From Micromussa lordhowensis (taxonomy: Eukaryota; Cnidaria; Anthozoa; Scleractinia; Lobophylliidae), in NCBI GenBank assembly GCA_964020085.1, contig OZ026603.1, positions 9,273,426 to 9,337,425 on the forward strand: a stretch of DNA of 64,000 bases, read 5' to 3'. Below, piece by piece: positions 23,801-34,910 of the stretch; the first letter of the stretch is position 1; each line of letters begins with the position of its first letter. The notes under the pieces are model-generated. The model was not told where the DNA came from and did no database searches. It was given only the letters and a program-made list of their open reading frames with translations. Both the position numbers and the translations under genes were made by a program.

Positions 23801-25866
23801 AGAGAACCTACTTCACGTTCAACCACCTGCGCCACCATCAAACAAATGACCGCGAAACTACCTGTCACGTGACAACAGCAAACGTCAGTGTTGCAAGTAA
23901 CCTTCGGAATCAGGGTTAATCAGACTTTTTTAGTTCAACGCTCTATTGACTTAAGTAAATGTTGATGTACACTTGGAAACGCCACAGAAATTAATACGTA
24001 GTTTATACTGAATAAAAAAAAATTTCATCACAAATCGCGTGTGATTACCAAGCAACTAACTCTTTAATTCATCCCACTACCAAGGAATGTTTACGTCATT
24101 AAGAATTTGCAGTGACGTCATTATTATGTGCAAGATGGGATGATCGAACGAAAAACCGTGTGTACATTAGTCAAGGGCTTTTTGTCTCAAACCTTTTTGG
24201 TAAGGACTTTTTGTGGGGTTCTCTCATCTTTTTTTTACAGACGTTCCGTTCCTGTTTTAGAGGTTGGACTATCAACCTTCCAAGGATCAGAGCCTGAAAT
24301 GATTTGAACGAGGTGAAGGAACGAGGTGAATGAAAACTCTCAGGAATTCTCTTAATGTTTTGTTGTGTTTTTATACAGCGGAGAAAAGGACTTTTGGGGA
24401 TTACGCTCTGGGCCTTCGGGCGTTTTTGGATTCTAGTACCTTTTTGATTCATCTTAATGACAGAGTCATTCTCGTATACACCTCATTCCAAAATGGCTGC
24501 CATTTTAGTGTTCTTTTGTTTGCTTGCAAATTAGCCCTTGTTGCCTCGTTCAAGGGAAAATATTCTTTTGTATTCCAAGTTTAAGAACGAGGCAACAAGG
24601 GCTAATTTGAAGGCAAACAAAAGACCACTAAAATAGTGGCCATTTTGGAATAAGGTGTATGGTAACCACCAAAGAATTTTATCCTTACCTACAGACAAAT
24701 GCCGTGATGTACCCATGATCATGTAAACCAGCACTGGGATGAGAGCGGTGTAAAGTCCCGTCACAGGAGGAAGGGAAGCCAACATAGCGAACGCGAGTCC
24801 TAAAAAATAAAAATAACAAAAAAGTTATAAAAGCCCTCCTTTTGGGCTAAGTAACAAAGATTGTACGTGATGCAAATGCATGAGTACAGTTCCCGATTCG
24901 CTTGCTCAGATATCCTGTTTCCGGATGTGACGTAAGGCTTCGCGCGAGGTCACGCACTCTTTACCAAAGGAGTATAAGCGTGACGACTGATCCATTTCAC
25001 CGAAATACAATTCAAACAACTGTAAAACCCGACATAGGCGCTACAATAAGAAAATTGTGTAATATTTTTGCTGTGCTCAATAATAAAGGTCTCTTGTTGA
25101 GGTTAATTAGCTCGCCAAGTATTTGTGGCCTACCAAGGCTACCAATAATGACTATAAAATAGTTGTTGTAATTAATGTAACAGTGGTTGTTTGTTGTTGT
25201 TGTATTGCACTGGTATTAACCTTACTGCTGCAGCTCAATATCGGTTACTTTTTAGCGATAATGCTCCCAAAATATTAGATTACAGCTTTTCAAACCAATC
25301 TAAACGTTCATTGTAATTGCATCATACGGATGTTTACGCCACAGATTACACGTAAATCTAATGAGAAACCAACCAATTTTATCGACCTCTGGGCCTTTTT
25401 AATTATAAATAAATTCTCTGCAATGACAATAAATTGATCCAGGCTACAATAGGCACTTCAATTCGTTCAAGACATTCCAAAATCCTAATTATAATATAAT
25501 CGTGTAGGCTTAAGTATAATGTCGTCCATGGCGTTTTTGAATAATTAAAACATTACCTAGAGGAACATGCATAATTCCCACTGTAACTCCTCCGGTTATA
25601 TCAGGTAACAAATCCTCCTTCCAGATGTATTTCGGCAACCAGCGAAGAATCGGAGCGAGCCGGATAATAAAAGAATAAAAACCATTCGCCGTCAGACACG
25701 TACACGAAGAAGAAACTTTTCTCCGCACAGCGCGCAAGTAGGTTTTTATATCCACTAACTCTTCGCAGCTTGAACGGCAGTGTGTTCCGGCGAAAAAGGT
25801 TTCATCGCGAACTTTCCGTGCAATAATTATGTCGGGTGTTTGATGATGAATTAAAATCTCTGCCAT
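14837..25866 (-). CDS. slc26: SLC26 anion transporter with STAS domain, complete (SLC26-B)
   Basis: Multi-pass SLC26/SulP anion exchanger or channel. Minus-strand exons: 25557-25866, 24689-24799, 23656-23861, 23131-23295, 22270-22422, 21128-21210, 20745-20892, 20426-20536, 20039-20116, 19550-19645, 18945-19051, 17935-18004, 17416-17646, 16863-16994, 15695-15749, 15241-15365, 14837-14989. Together they give 2,334 bp, about 777 aa and a stop, a normal family length. Membrane core: WLPKYIWKEDL, GLAFAMLASLPPVTGLY, MGTSRHLSVG, LSDPLISGFTTGSA, FFSCFPIC, GVDVGLGVGV. STAS domain: KVLRLESPLYFGNAERF, an acidic insert (EHVELIENEDGAD), then VVIDCSGFTFIDSVGLHVL and HVIFPSIHDAV. Odd: TM1 reads HVPLG, not the usual PQG, and TM10 has ALART where vertebrate relatives have Ser before the Arg. 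The last exon (14837-14989) is the least certain: its frame and AG fit, but the sequence is not conserved. Vertebrate orthology (A4/A5/A6-like) is not resolved. Confidence 0.93.
14990..15240 (-). other. Last intron of SLC26-B (tentative)
   Basis: The donor GTATGT at 15240 is clear. The acceptor at 14991-14990 (GCGCAG) is weak, with little polypyrimidine before it. An alternative is that the gene ends by reading into this intron, or uses another acceptor further left. Confidence 0.4.
21665..21790. repeat. Dispersed repeat shared with 62.29 kb
   Basis: TTGACCAAGCTTGTTTGGC and AAGATGGCTGGATATTGG in SLC26-B intron 5 resemble CAAGATGGCTGAATATTGGCC and the ACCAAACAAGCTTGGTTAAT region at 62290-62425. 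It is non-coding. Confidence 0.5.
21958..22075. mobile_element. Hairpin in SLC26-B intron 5
   Basis: GTAGCC, GTACCCACCCCCGAGGAAAA and ACGGGAGGGAGGG are mirrored by CCCTCGCTCCCGTTTTTCC, TCGGGGGGTGGGTAC and GGCTAC. The arms of about 50 bp are close to perfect. Confidence 0.75.
24475..24661. mobile_element. Foldback MITE beside SLC26-B exon 2
   Basis: ATACACCTCATTCCAAAATGG on the left pairs with CCATTTTGGAATAAGGTGTAT on the right. An inner pair around GCCCTTGTTGCCTCGTTC and GAACGAGGCAACAAGGGC closes the hairpin near 24565. It ends only about 28 bp from the exon 2 splice donor, inside intron 2. Confidence 0.8.
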
Positions 25867-26435
25867 TGATGTTCATGAAAGCAGAGCAACTACAACAGTA
25901 CTACTGTGTCACGTACAACAACGTCAATGTTTGTTTTGTCAACTTGATCAGGAGACAGTCATGATTATATCGCGTCCCAGGCACGTGAGTGAGACACTAG
26001 AAACCTGTTTGTTACGCATGACCCGCAGAAACATTAACTAACAAAATCTTGACTAAATTCTTCTTCTTGACTAAATTCTGCTAACCACAAATCCCGGGCT
26101 GTCTCGGGACGCACTCGGGTGATCGAGAGTATGATCGTTGCCATGCCAACATAGGTCGTACCGATCGTCAGCTACAGCTAACGGCTTACCGAAGACCCAT
26201 GAGAGGACAGAAGGGGCTTTGACTGTAAGTATCGTTTCACGCAGACCTGTTTTTCCGCTGGTGTTGGGAAAGTGTGAAAATGTGTCAAACTGCAGGAGAT
26301 CAATTTATCATCGCTTCTTTACTAACGTCGTGTTAAATGTTGTAACGCCATTTTGAATCTCCAAGTCAACTTATCGTCTTATTATCACCTCTTGGGTCTA
26401 GGAGTATAAAATGTTCGGTGGAATACGCGGAGCGC
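25867..26435. other. Upstream flank of SLC26-B exon 1
   Basis: Candidate promoter region of SLC26-B by position only. No TATA box or other element could be assigned, and no other gene is seen. Confidence 0.35.
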
Positions 26436-26437
26436 GG

Positions 26438-27115
26438 GGTATCACGGTAGTAAATTGACATCAAGGTAGAAATTGCTTCATCGCGGTAGTAAATTGATAT
26501 CAAGGTAGAAATTGCTTCATCGCGGTAGTAAATTGATATCAAGGTAGAAATTGCTTTATCACGGTAGTAAATTGATCTCAAGGTAGAAATTGCTTCATCA
26601 CGGTAGTAAATTGACATCAAGGTAGAAATTGCTTCATCGCGGTAGTAAATTGATATCAAGGTAGAAATTGCTTCATCACGGTAGTAAATTGATATCAAGG
26701 TAGAAATTGCTTCATCGCGGTAGTAAATTGATATCAAGGTAGAAATTGCTTTATCACGGTAGTAAATTGATCTCAAGGTAGAAATTGCTTCATCACGGTA
26801 GTAAATTGATATCAAGGTATACGTAGAAATTACTTCATCACGGTAGTAAATTGATCTACTTCATCACGGTAGTAAATTGATAACAAGGTAGAAATTGCTT
26901 CATCACGGTAGTAAATTGATCTCAAGGTAGAAATTACTTCATCACGGTAGTAAATTGATATCAAGGTAGAAATTACTTCATCACGGTAGTAAATTGATAT
27001 CAAGGTAGAAATTGCTTCATCACGGTAGTAAATTGATCTCAAGGTAGAAATTACTTCATCACGGTAGAAATTGTTTCATGACGTTGATAGCAAGGTAGAA
27101 TTTCTTATAATTTAT
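26438..27115. repeat. 39-bp minisatellite with 195-bp higher-order period
   Basis: About 17 head-to-tail copies of a 39-bp unit containing GGTAGTAAATTGATATCAAG and GTAGAAATTGCTTCATCAC. Because 39 is divisible by 3, the minus strand is open in a 13-residue repeat, but this is a repeat artefact. Variant marks (CGCGG, TTTATCACGG, GATCTCAAGG) recur in order 195 bp apart (26521 and 26716), so a five-unit block was itself duplicated. Copies decay after about 27060. Confidence 0.92.
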
Positions 27116-27274
27116 CACATTGATATCAAGGTAGAAAACGTTACATTAAGGTGGGACTTTTCCGTCTCGGCATTAACATTACACATCACGCAAATAAATA
27201 ATTTTGAAACGAACGGCGTGCTATAGTGCGGAGTGTAGGAAATGCGGGATGTGGAGAAATGTAGGAAAAACGAA

Positions 27275-27355
27275 AAGGGCGACGGAGGGCGGGGAGAATG
27301 GGGCGAGGAAAAGTGCACTTTTCCTCGCCCCATTCGCTCTCCGTCGCCCTTTCGC
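27275..27355. repeat. GC-rich hairpin
   Basis: GGGCGACGGAG...GAATGGGGCGAGGAAAAGTG pairs with CACTTTTCCTCGCCCCATTC...CTCCGTCGCCC, centred at GTGCAC near 27315. Confidence 0.75.
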
Positions 27356-27650
27356 GTTTTCCCGTGGGCCTACAACAAGTGAGCCTGCTTGCAGGCTAGG
27401 AGAAATGCGGTGAGTGTAGAAAATAAGGAGTGTAAAAAAAAGCGGAGTGTGGAAAATGAGGAGTGCAGAAAATGAAAAAAAGGCTATGTAGGCGTGTGTA
27501 ATATGGAAATTAACAACTTGATAATCTGTAATTCCGTCACATTCTCATTAAAGGGGGTTTTAGAAAATCGTGACATATGCGCGTAGATAAGAGCATTCGT
27601 GACATATGCGCGTAAACAAGAGCATTACTGTGAATTAACGATGTTAACAA

Positions 27651-28223
27651 TAGGCCGTTCCGAAATTCAACAGGGAACTGGGGCGAGTTTCAAATTTTAA
27701 CCAACCGATAAACTGACACCACCACATGAAAGATCATGTCGAAATTGACCAAGTATGATGTTTTTAGAGTGAACAGAGACCAAGTTATGGACCTTCAAAT
27801 ATGGCTCAAAACCCATACAAACGTCTCTAATTTTGAGACAGCGTCCCCCAAAACCATATAAACCCTTACATTTGTAAAATTTTTTATCAGTTTTGTGACA
27901 ACTGTAAAATCCCGTCATGCACCTACTATTTGAAAGAAGCTGAGATGAAAATCACTATGTTTGCCCATTTTAAAGAGTCGTGATCACGGAAATCATGAAA
28001 AATTTTAAGAGTTTATGTGGTTTTGGGGGACGCTGTCTCAAAATTAGAGACGTTTGTATGGATTTTGAGCCATATTTGAAGGTCCATAACTTGGTCTCTG
28101 CTCACCCTAAAAGCATCAAATGATCAATCTTGACATGATCTTTCATGTGGTGGTGTCAGTTTATCGATTGGTTTAAATTTGAAACTAGCCCCAGTTCCCT
28201 GTTGAATTTCGGAACGGCCTACA
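27651..28223. mobile_element. DNA element with about 220-bp terminal inverted repeats
   Basis: GGCCGTTCCGAAATTCAACA at the left end and its complement at the right end are both flanked by TA. The arms continue for about 200 bp (for example GGGGGACGCTGTCTCAAAAT and its complement). The roughly 150-bp core has no coding sequence. A TA target duplication would suit Tc1/mariner, but the superfamily is not established. Confidence 0.8.
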
Positions 28224-28690
28224 CCGGTTCTCGGTAGATGTTCTTTAAAAAACGCGATGCGTCATTGCAGTTTCATGGCTTATTGCAATATTTTTCTCTA
28301 GCTATAAAGAACAAAAAAAGAATATGTAAATATAGGAATTCTATCGCTTTATGAAGACCAGATCGAGGGAAATGTTGAAATAGCACGCACTCTACATGCA
28401 TGCTACATGCATGCTACATTCATTGGTTTCAATCTTCTGGCTATTGCGCGATTCAACCATGAAAATGTAATGATACATCCCGCTTTTAAACTGTAATGAA
28501 CCAATACAAAACGCATTTAATTTATTTCAATCTTTTGTTTACCTATTAGTTACTGTTCTTTAGAGCTACAACTGAAAATATGATTCGATTTAGCCATGAA
28601 AATGTAATGATACATCCTGTTCTAATGAAAATGGTTCGATTGTTAATATCGTTAATTCATAATAAAGCTAAGCGCATTGATTTCAAATAA
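28224..28690. other. Non-coding AT-rich stretch
   Basis: Contains short repeats (TACATGCATGC near 28395; two GCCATGAAAATGTAATGATA blocks near 28460 and 28600). No gene is seen. Confidence 0.4.
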
Positions 28691-29990
28691 CAATAATAAT
28701 AATAATAATAATACATTTATAGAGTGCTTAAACTATAAATCGATATTCAAAAGCGCTTTACAAAAAGAAATAAAATTCAAACAACACAAAAACATAAAAT
28801 ATAAACGAAGAGCTCACAAATTAAAAGCCTTTTCTAAAAGAAAACTCTTCAGTCTTTTTTTAAAAATAGAAGAAGAATCGGTGCAGCATGGGTGAAGGCG
28901 CGACTCCCAAATGTGGAGCACTTGACTTTTTATAGACAGAAGATCGATAATGTAATCTGGAGCTTGGTTATGTAAAGACATGTAGACAATCAGAAGCAGT
29001 TTGAACTGGACTCTGAACTTTATAGGGAGCCAGTGTAAGTCAACAAAAGAAGGCGTGATGTGGTCAAACTTTGACAATTGAAGAATAACTCTAGTTGCCG
29101 CGTTCTAAACTTTCTGAAGGCGATCGATTTGATATTTAGGTAAGCCAAAACGAAGTGCGTTGCAATAATCAAGGTCAGAGGATACAAAGGCATGGACCAG
29201 TGTCTTTGTCGAGTTAATATTGAGGAATTTCCTATTCTGTCTTATGTTGTATAGACCGTGAAAACCTTTTCTACAGGTCTTGCCTACATTTACATTCGTG
29301 CGCATTTGAGCATCAAACCACGATCCAAGGTTTCGAACACTTTCTGAAGGTTTAATTCTAGATTCACCAACGACGAATCGATTGTCGTACGTCTTTGCCA
29401 GCTGATCATTAATCATTAAGCGATTGGCTCTAAACCAAGAGCGCACTCAAAAAGCGATACAGCTCTACAGAGCTGTGCTTCACGAAAGGAGAAGTAGAGC
29501 TGGGTATCGTATGCATATCCATGGGTGGAGGGAAGATGCTGGGAGTATGAAAAAGGCGGGAAAAGAACAGGCCACATACACCTACCTTGAGGAACTCCAC
29601 AATTAAGGTTAAAGTCATCAGAAGCTTTGTCACTAATTAGAACACGCTGTTTACGACCAGATAGAAACGAATCAAACCATTTTAAGGCGGTGCCACTTAC
29701 TCCAAAATCTCGTTCAAGGACGTTTTAGAGAATGGTGTTGAATGCGGCACTAAGGTCCAAAAGCACGAGAAGTGTTACCTCCTTTTTGCCCAAAAGTATA
29801 ATAAGATATCGTTCTGAACTCACAGCAGAGCTGTTTCCGTCGAGTGAAACTTACCGAAGCCAGATTGAAATTAAGGAAGAGACCGCATGGTTCTCACAGT
29901 GGTCGAGCAGTTGCTGAAGTGCAGCCTTTTCCGTCACCTTAGAGATGAATGGGTACGAAAATACCAAATCAAGGCCGGCCTTCTTCAGTA
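28690..29990 (-). pseudogene. LINE reverse transcriptase, 3' part, decayed
   Basis: Minus-strand fragments of a non-LTR retrotransposon. In order: GTALKWFDSFLSGRKQRV (about 29690), then CGVPQG (about 29595), then the catalytic region near 29500, where the usual ADD box reads YAYDTQLY, so one catalytic Asp is lost. Next come SWFRANRLMINDQ and NLGSWFDAQM, then SSDLDYCNAL (29105-29446), and last DLHWLPIKFRVQFKLL (28814-29077). The 3' end runs into an (ATT)n microsatellite at about 28692-28712, a typical tail of CR1/L2-like LINEs. Several frameshifts separate the blocks. It is an inactive copy. Confidence 0.85.
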
Positions 29991-31040
29991 GAGGGATAAC
30001 AATTTCTAATTGTCAGCCGACGAGGCCAGTGACAAGAGACATATGAACAATCTCAGTGATGGAAGGGGCCAACACATCAAAGCAAGACTTCAATAGCCAT
30101 GTAGGAACAGGATCAAGTTTACAAGATGCATTACTGGATTCACGGATAATTTTAGTGATAATTTTAGTGAGATAAAACCTCCTTGTTTATCCGGCGTAAG
30201 TAACGTGTCTGTGGTTCTAGTATTCCCGAAATACATTGCAAGACACGACAACATTTTATTTCTCGAGATAAGAACAAACACAAACTGGCAGTCATCTTGA
30301 CAGTCCTGCTAACAAAAGATGTACCATATTAATAGCAGGAAAATATGTTTGCTTTTGTTACTCAGTGGAAACAATTATTTTTATTCCCAGTTTCTGTTCT
30401 CACTTTTTTGCAGTTTCCAAACGTTTCTACAAGAATGCTTCCACTGACTCCTCATTAAATCTAAATTCGAAAGGGTAGCGGCTTAATGTTAGACAATAGT
30501 AATACATTAGCGGGAAAGCTTTGTCCTCACCGTGAGTGTCGTGAACGTACACAAGATTTAGGATGGTGGTTAGAATTGTGAGCTAAATGCAAAAAAGAGC
30601 TTCACTTCTGACAGGCATTTTTTCCACCATGGTGCAAATTCCAGCGAATCGCGCAAATCCATCTTGTTCACTCATTTCGAAACAAGCCAAGCAAGGTATG
30701 TGACCAAAACAAGCGTCATGCGATCTTGGTACACTGTTGGAGGCTAGAAGGCTAATAAAGCCGACGCGTATCTTTATATGTATTTTTTTTTCTCATAAAA
30801 ACAATACGAATATTAGCATTACAACCATTAGACATAACTAATCAATGACATCGATGACATCAATGAAATCAATGAGTAATCCGCAATAGGTAATCAGTTG
30901 ATTAGTTGATTAGTCATTGATTATTGCCGATGATCAATGAGTAATCGATGACTAATCGATAGGCCACAAAATTGTTGGTTATCAATAGAAAAGCGCGCGA
31001 GTGACGTCATGACTCAGACAAGACTCAGACAAACAAACAA
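29991..31040. other. Non-coding stretch with ATCAATGA-type simple repeats
   Basis: Around 30840-30965 there are imperfect runs of ATGACATCAATGA / GATTAGTTGATTAGT. No exon is recognised on either strand. Confidence 0.45.
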
Positions 31041-31084
31041 CCTCGTTCCCAGGGTCTCTCTGAGAGACCCTGGGAACGAGGTTG
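31041..31084. repeat. Near-perfect 44-bp palindrome
   Basis: ACCTCGTTCCCAGGGTCTCT is followed directly by its complement AGAGACCCTGGGAACGAGGT, centred at TCTGAGA near 31063. Confidence 0.85.
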
Positions 31085-32485
31085 ACAAACAAACCGGAAT
31101 TGCGGACGATTTTGCTAAAACACTTTCTAAAACAATCGGTGTTCCTAAAACACATTTTTGAAACGAAAAGTTCGCCTAGATTCCCTCTAGTTCTCTCAGA
31201 ACACGCTGATGTTTTATGAGCCTCGTGGGGGGTATAATCGTTTGCATTCTATTTTTAACCCTCGCGCGCTTCGCTATTAGTCAGCGATTACATCGATTAG
31301 TTATTGACTGCATTGATTAGTTATTGATTTCATTCATTATCATCTCATGGCTGAAAACCATATTTGGCGAATAAGAACAAAATAAAAACTACTTATCTAA
31401 TGTAAACAGATGTTTTCAGCTTTATTCTATCCAGCTTACAGTGCATGTGAAATAAAGATTTGGGTAAAGTGAAATATTGCACAATTAAGAATCAACTGTA
31501 TTTGTGATTAGTACTTCACGTCTCGACATGCCAGAAGGTTATTTGATGGCGTAACTTCGTCAACAGGAACGCTCATAAAGAAAAATATGTCTAACGCAGA
31601 TAAAAGAATCACAAACGAAAAAATGGTACAAGAAAGCAAGAAATGAGTCTTTTGTGTGCAGTGCTGCATGCTGCATACTATTTTAGTTCGGTTAACGGGA
31701 GTTGTCTACCTAAAACTCTGTAAAAATTTGGAATTTTTGTTTTTACTGGAATTTGAATCCTAAGGTTTTGAAGTTTCATTTTGAGAAACATTTTTCCCTG
31801 TAGATTCAAAGCTCGTTTTCTCAAATAGAGTTACCTTCAATTCGCCTTTGAAAAACGATATCCCAAGAAGGATTTAAACTTTTGGCCGCAAATTCATAGA
31901 CCGCTAGGTCTCACTAGGTTAATTGTAATGACGAGGGAATTTGCCGTAGACTTCTTAGAAGAAAAAGTTATAAAAATAAATGAATCAGAATTTAGATTGC
32001 GCAACTTTAGATGGTTGTCAGATCTCCGCATTTGCACATTTTGCAAACTCCCTCATTCATTACAGCTGGACATTTGTTTACTTAACGATACAAGTACAAA
32101 GACATTTTTGCTTTGACTTGTATATAAAAATCGTTTCTCAAGTGCATGACGATCATACACAGCCTGTGTTACTTTGAGATCCACAGGTGTCAAGTTACAA
32201 TAATTGAGACAGCATTGAAATATATATTTTTGTCATTTGCAAGCAATTGGCTTTTCAGAGATTTAGAGTTAGCTGGGTTTTGACGAAAATCAGTGTTGTG
32301 ACAGCTGTGCAAAAAAGGACATATTTCAGGAACAACCCCGCCTAAGCTTAATTTGTAGCTCAAATCCTCCTATTGTAAAGTTTTATTAAATATACTAGGT
32401 ATACCTATCGATAGAGTGCCAACGAGCGAATAATTTGTGCTATAATAAGGGGTTTATTAATACAGCATAACGGATTTTTGGTTCT
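31085..32485. other. Non-coding intergenic stretch
   Basis: AT-rich, with short chance open frames only. No exon, RNA gene or repeat family is recognised. Confidence 0.4.
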
Positions 32486-32589
32486 CTTCTGTTGCAAACA
32501 TTACCGAGAGAAAAATTATTACGCGTTTACCGCCCGGTAACGTTCGTCACGCAATCCCTGAATATCAAGAGTATTGGAATGTATCGCTG

Positions 32590-33140
32590 CTCGGTCGAAC
32601 TTTCAGTTCAATATGATGGGCAAAGTCAAACTGAAAGTGAACACGCTAGTTTGATTGATGAACACGACTCGTTTAATTCTGTCGCAAAACAGATCCGATT
32701 TGTGTTTGAACACTGGATTCGACTGTATGATAAACACGCTCGTTCAGTTCTGTTCGGAAACACTGCCGACTCAACCTTCAGTTCGATATGCTAGATTTCA
32801 ACACTGGATTTGCTCTAGTGGCTCGACTGGTGAACACAATCTTTCCAAAAAAGCTGCCCGATGGAACTTTCAGTTCGATAGGTAAACAGAGAAGGAATAC
32901 ACTGTTTCGATTCATGAACACGCTCGTTCAATTCTGTGGTGAACACGCTGGTTCGTTTTCGTGTCGATTTTGTGTCTTGGATTTGCTCTTGTCTGACAGT
33001 TTTCCTGAATAATCGAATTAGAAGAAGAGTTTTGTAAAGGGTACGCTCCCCAATTGAACTTTCATTTCGATAAAGTGAGAGAGGAAACACACTGGTTCGA
33101 TATGTTCTGAGACTATGAAATTGTTCACAGTTGGATAAAC
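32590..33140. repeat. Imperfect interspersed short repeats (GAACACGCTCGTTC type)
   Basis: Two short motifs recur irregularly: a CTTTCAGTTCGATA-like block (near 32598, 32777, 32867, 33058) and a GAACAC(G/A)CT(C/G)GTTC-like block (near 32639, 32660, 32732, 32918, 32941, 33087). Open frames here (such as 32815-33165 on the minus strand) are Ser/Arg-rich and look like by-products of the repeats. Confidence 0.6.
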
Positions 33141-34910
33141 ACAACAGCAAAGAAAAATATTCCACGAGACAAGTCTAGATGTAACGCGCCTCCTGATTGG
33201 CTAAAAACTACAATAGCTCGAATAGTTCCGTCCTTGCAATTGGCTCAAACTGAGCCATTGTTACATCTTACACCTTACAGTTACACTTTCAGAGCTCGAT
33301 CGAGAATTTTTTCGCATACGCCATTCTTCGCGCGGCACTATTCTCTGCCGCCTCGCCAGCCGAGCGTCTTCGCTCGGCTGGCTCGTTGGCAAAAATGCGT
33401 TTTCCACGCGTTCCAATATCATCCCACCTACCGCAGACTCATTTATTATTCCCTCATCAGTGGTATAATAATAGTATATCCCTTGAGCCGATTACGTAAG
33501 TGGAAAGTCAGGGATCATGACAAAGACACGCGATGACGTGTCATTGATGCGTAACATTCTAAAACCGCATAAACCGTATCTGATGAGATGAAGTCGTACA
33601 TTAAAATAGAGCATTTCCAAGTTTCATAGGCTTCGAACGAGCTTCGAAGCCTTAAAAAACATATGTTCGAACCTCTATCAAGTGGCCGCCTATTAGGTCA
33701 GATATCAAAGTCCTGAAATTATTGTCCGTATAAACTGTGAATAAGCCACCTTTTGGTCATCCTTGTTGTTAGCCCTATAGCCACTCACAATTAAATACAC
33801 GAAGTGTGCTTTTGTTTTGGTAAAGGCGATGACAGAGAAGAGTAAAAAAAAAAAGAAACTGACGACTGATAAAACATTCAAATACGCGTTAATTATGATT
33901 GTCTTCACGTGACTCCGTGCAAATAACCCGATTATTTAAAGACAAATTGTGATAGTGATTTTTAAAGAAGATAGTATTTTCGTGTTAAGTGCATCTGAAA
34001 ACCAGTAATAGGCTTTATTGTGTGCACAGTAGTTACAAGCCTACAAGGATTCAGTTGTTCTAGTTAAAATAAATTGACTTTTCTATAAGCTCGTGTTAAT
34101 TCCTGACTGAACCCCTATTAATTTAGGCGGCCAACCCCCCATCGTGAAGCGGCCACCTCATCACCTCCAATTGCCCCGAGGATGGCTTCTTAAAATAGCG
34201 CTGGACTGGACCCTGAACCCTGGACCCTGGATCCAACTGACAGTTTGTTGACTGGCAGAGTAATTAAAAATTTCCACCTTCGTACAGTCTACTGACACTA
34301 AACTGGCGTAGCGAGAGCACCTAACAAGCTTAATTTGAATATCATTTGCAAGTATACGCTGGAAACAAAACAACATCAAAATGCGCTTGGCTGAACCTGA
34401 GCGGCAGGCTTACCAAGCCAAGTTCATAAACTTAACAAGTGCCGGGAAAAGATTCAAAAAGAAAATAAAGAAAGCAGGTGATTCCGAACAAATGAAAATG
34501 ATGTGAGAACGACCAGAACAAAATAATATATGCTAAGTGCGATTTTCACTAAGTGGAGTCTACTCACCGACAATGATTCGGCAATATCAAAATACGACCA
34601 CTGACTGGTTCAAGCGAGTAAACAAATTGAACATCAAAATTTGGAAAGACTCTCTACTGTTGCACCAATATTCTTTTATCGCCTCCATCCGCTGACAAAT
34701 CAACAACGTTTTATTTAAATATAAGTCAACTTCAAGACACTGTACAAAGAAAAATAGTGAATGATAACCTCACAGATATGAACGTCTATCACCAAAATTT
34801 CTGATCGACATACTGACTCCGAGTTCGCCCTTATGCAAGTTTTAACTCACGGGCAGAATCACTTGGGTTGAATTCTACAAATTTTAAGGTTCCTCGATCC
34901 GTAGCGACAG
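33141..34910. other. Non-coding intergenic stretch
   Basis: A small perfect hairpin (GCCAGCCGAGCG...CGCTCGGCTGGC) lies at about 33355-33382. Nothing else is recognised. Confidence 0.4.

Noticed and set aside
26366..27042. Long minus-strand frames with a 13-residue repeat (DEAISTLISIYYR), possible repeat protein
   Set aside because: It results from a 39-bp minisatellite whose length is a multiple of three; there is no start context, splice sites or family.
26438..27115. CRISPR-like array
   Set aside because: The repeats are contiguous with no unique spacers, and the genome is clearly eukaryotic.
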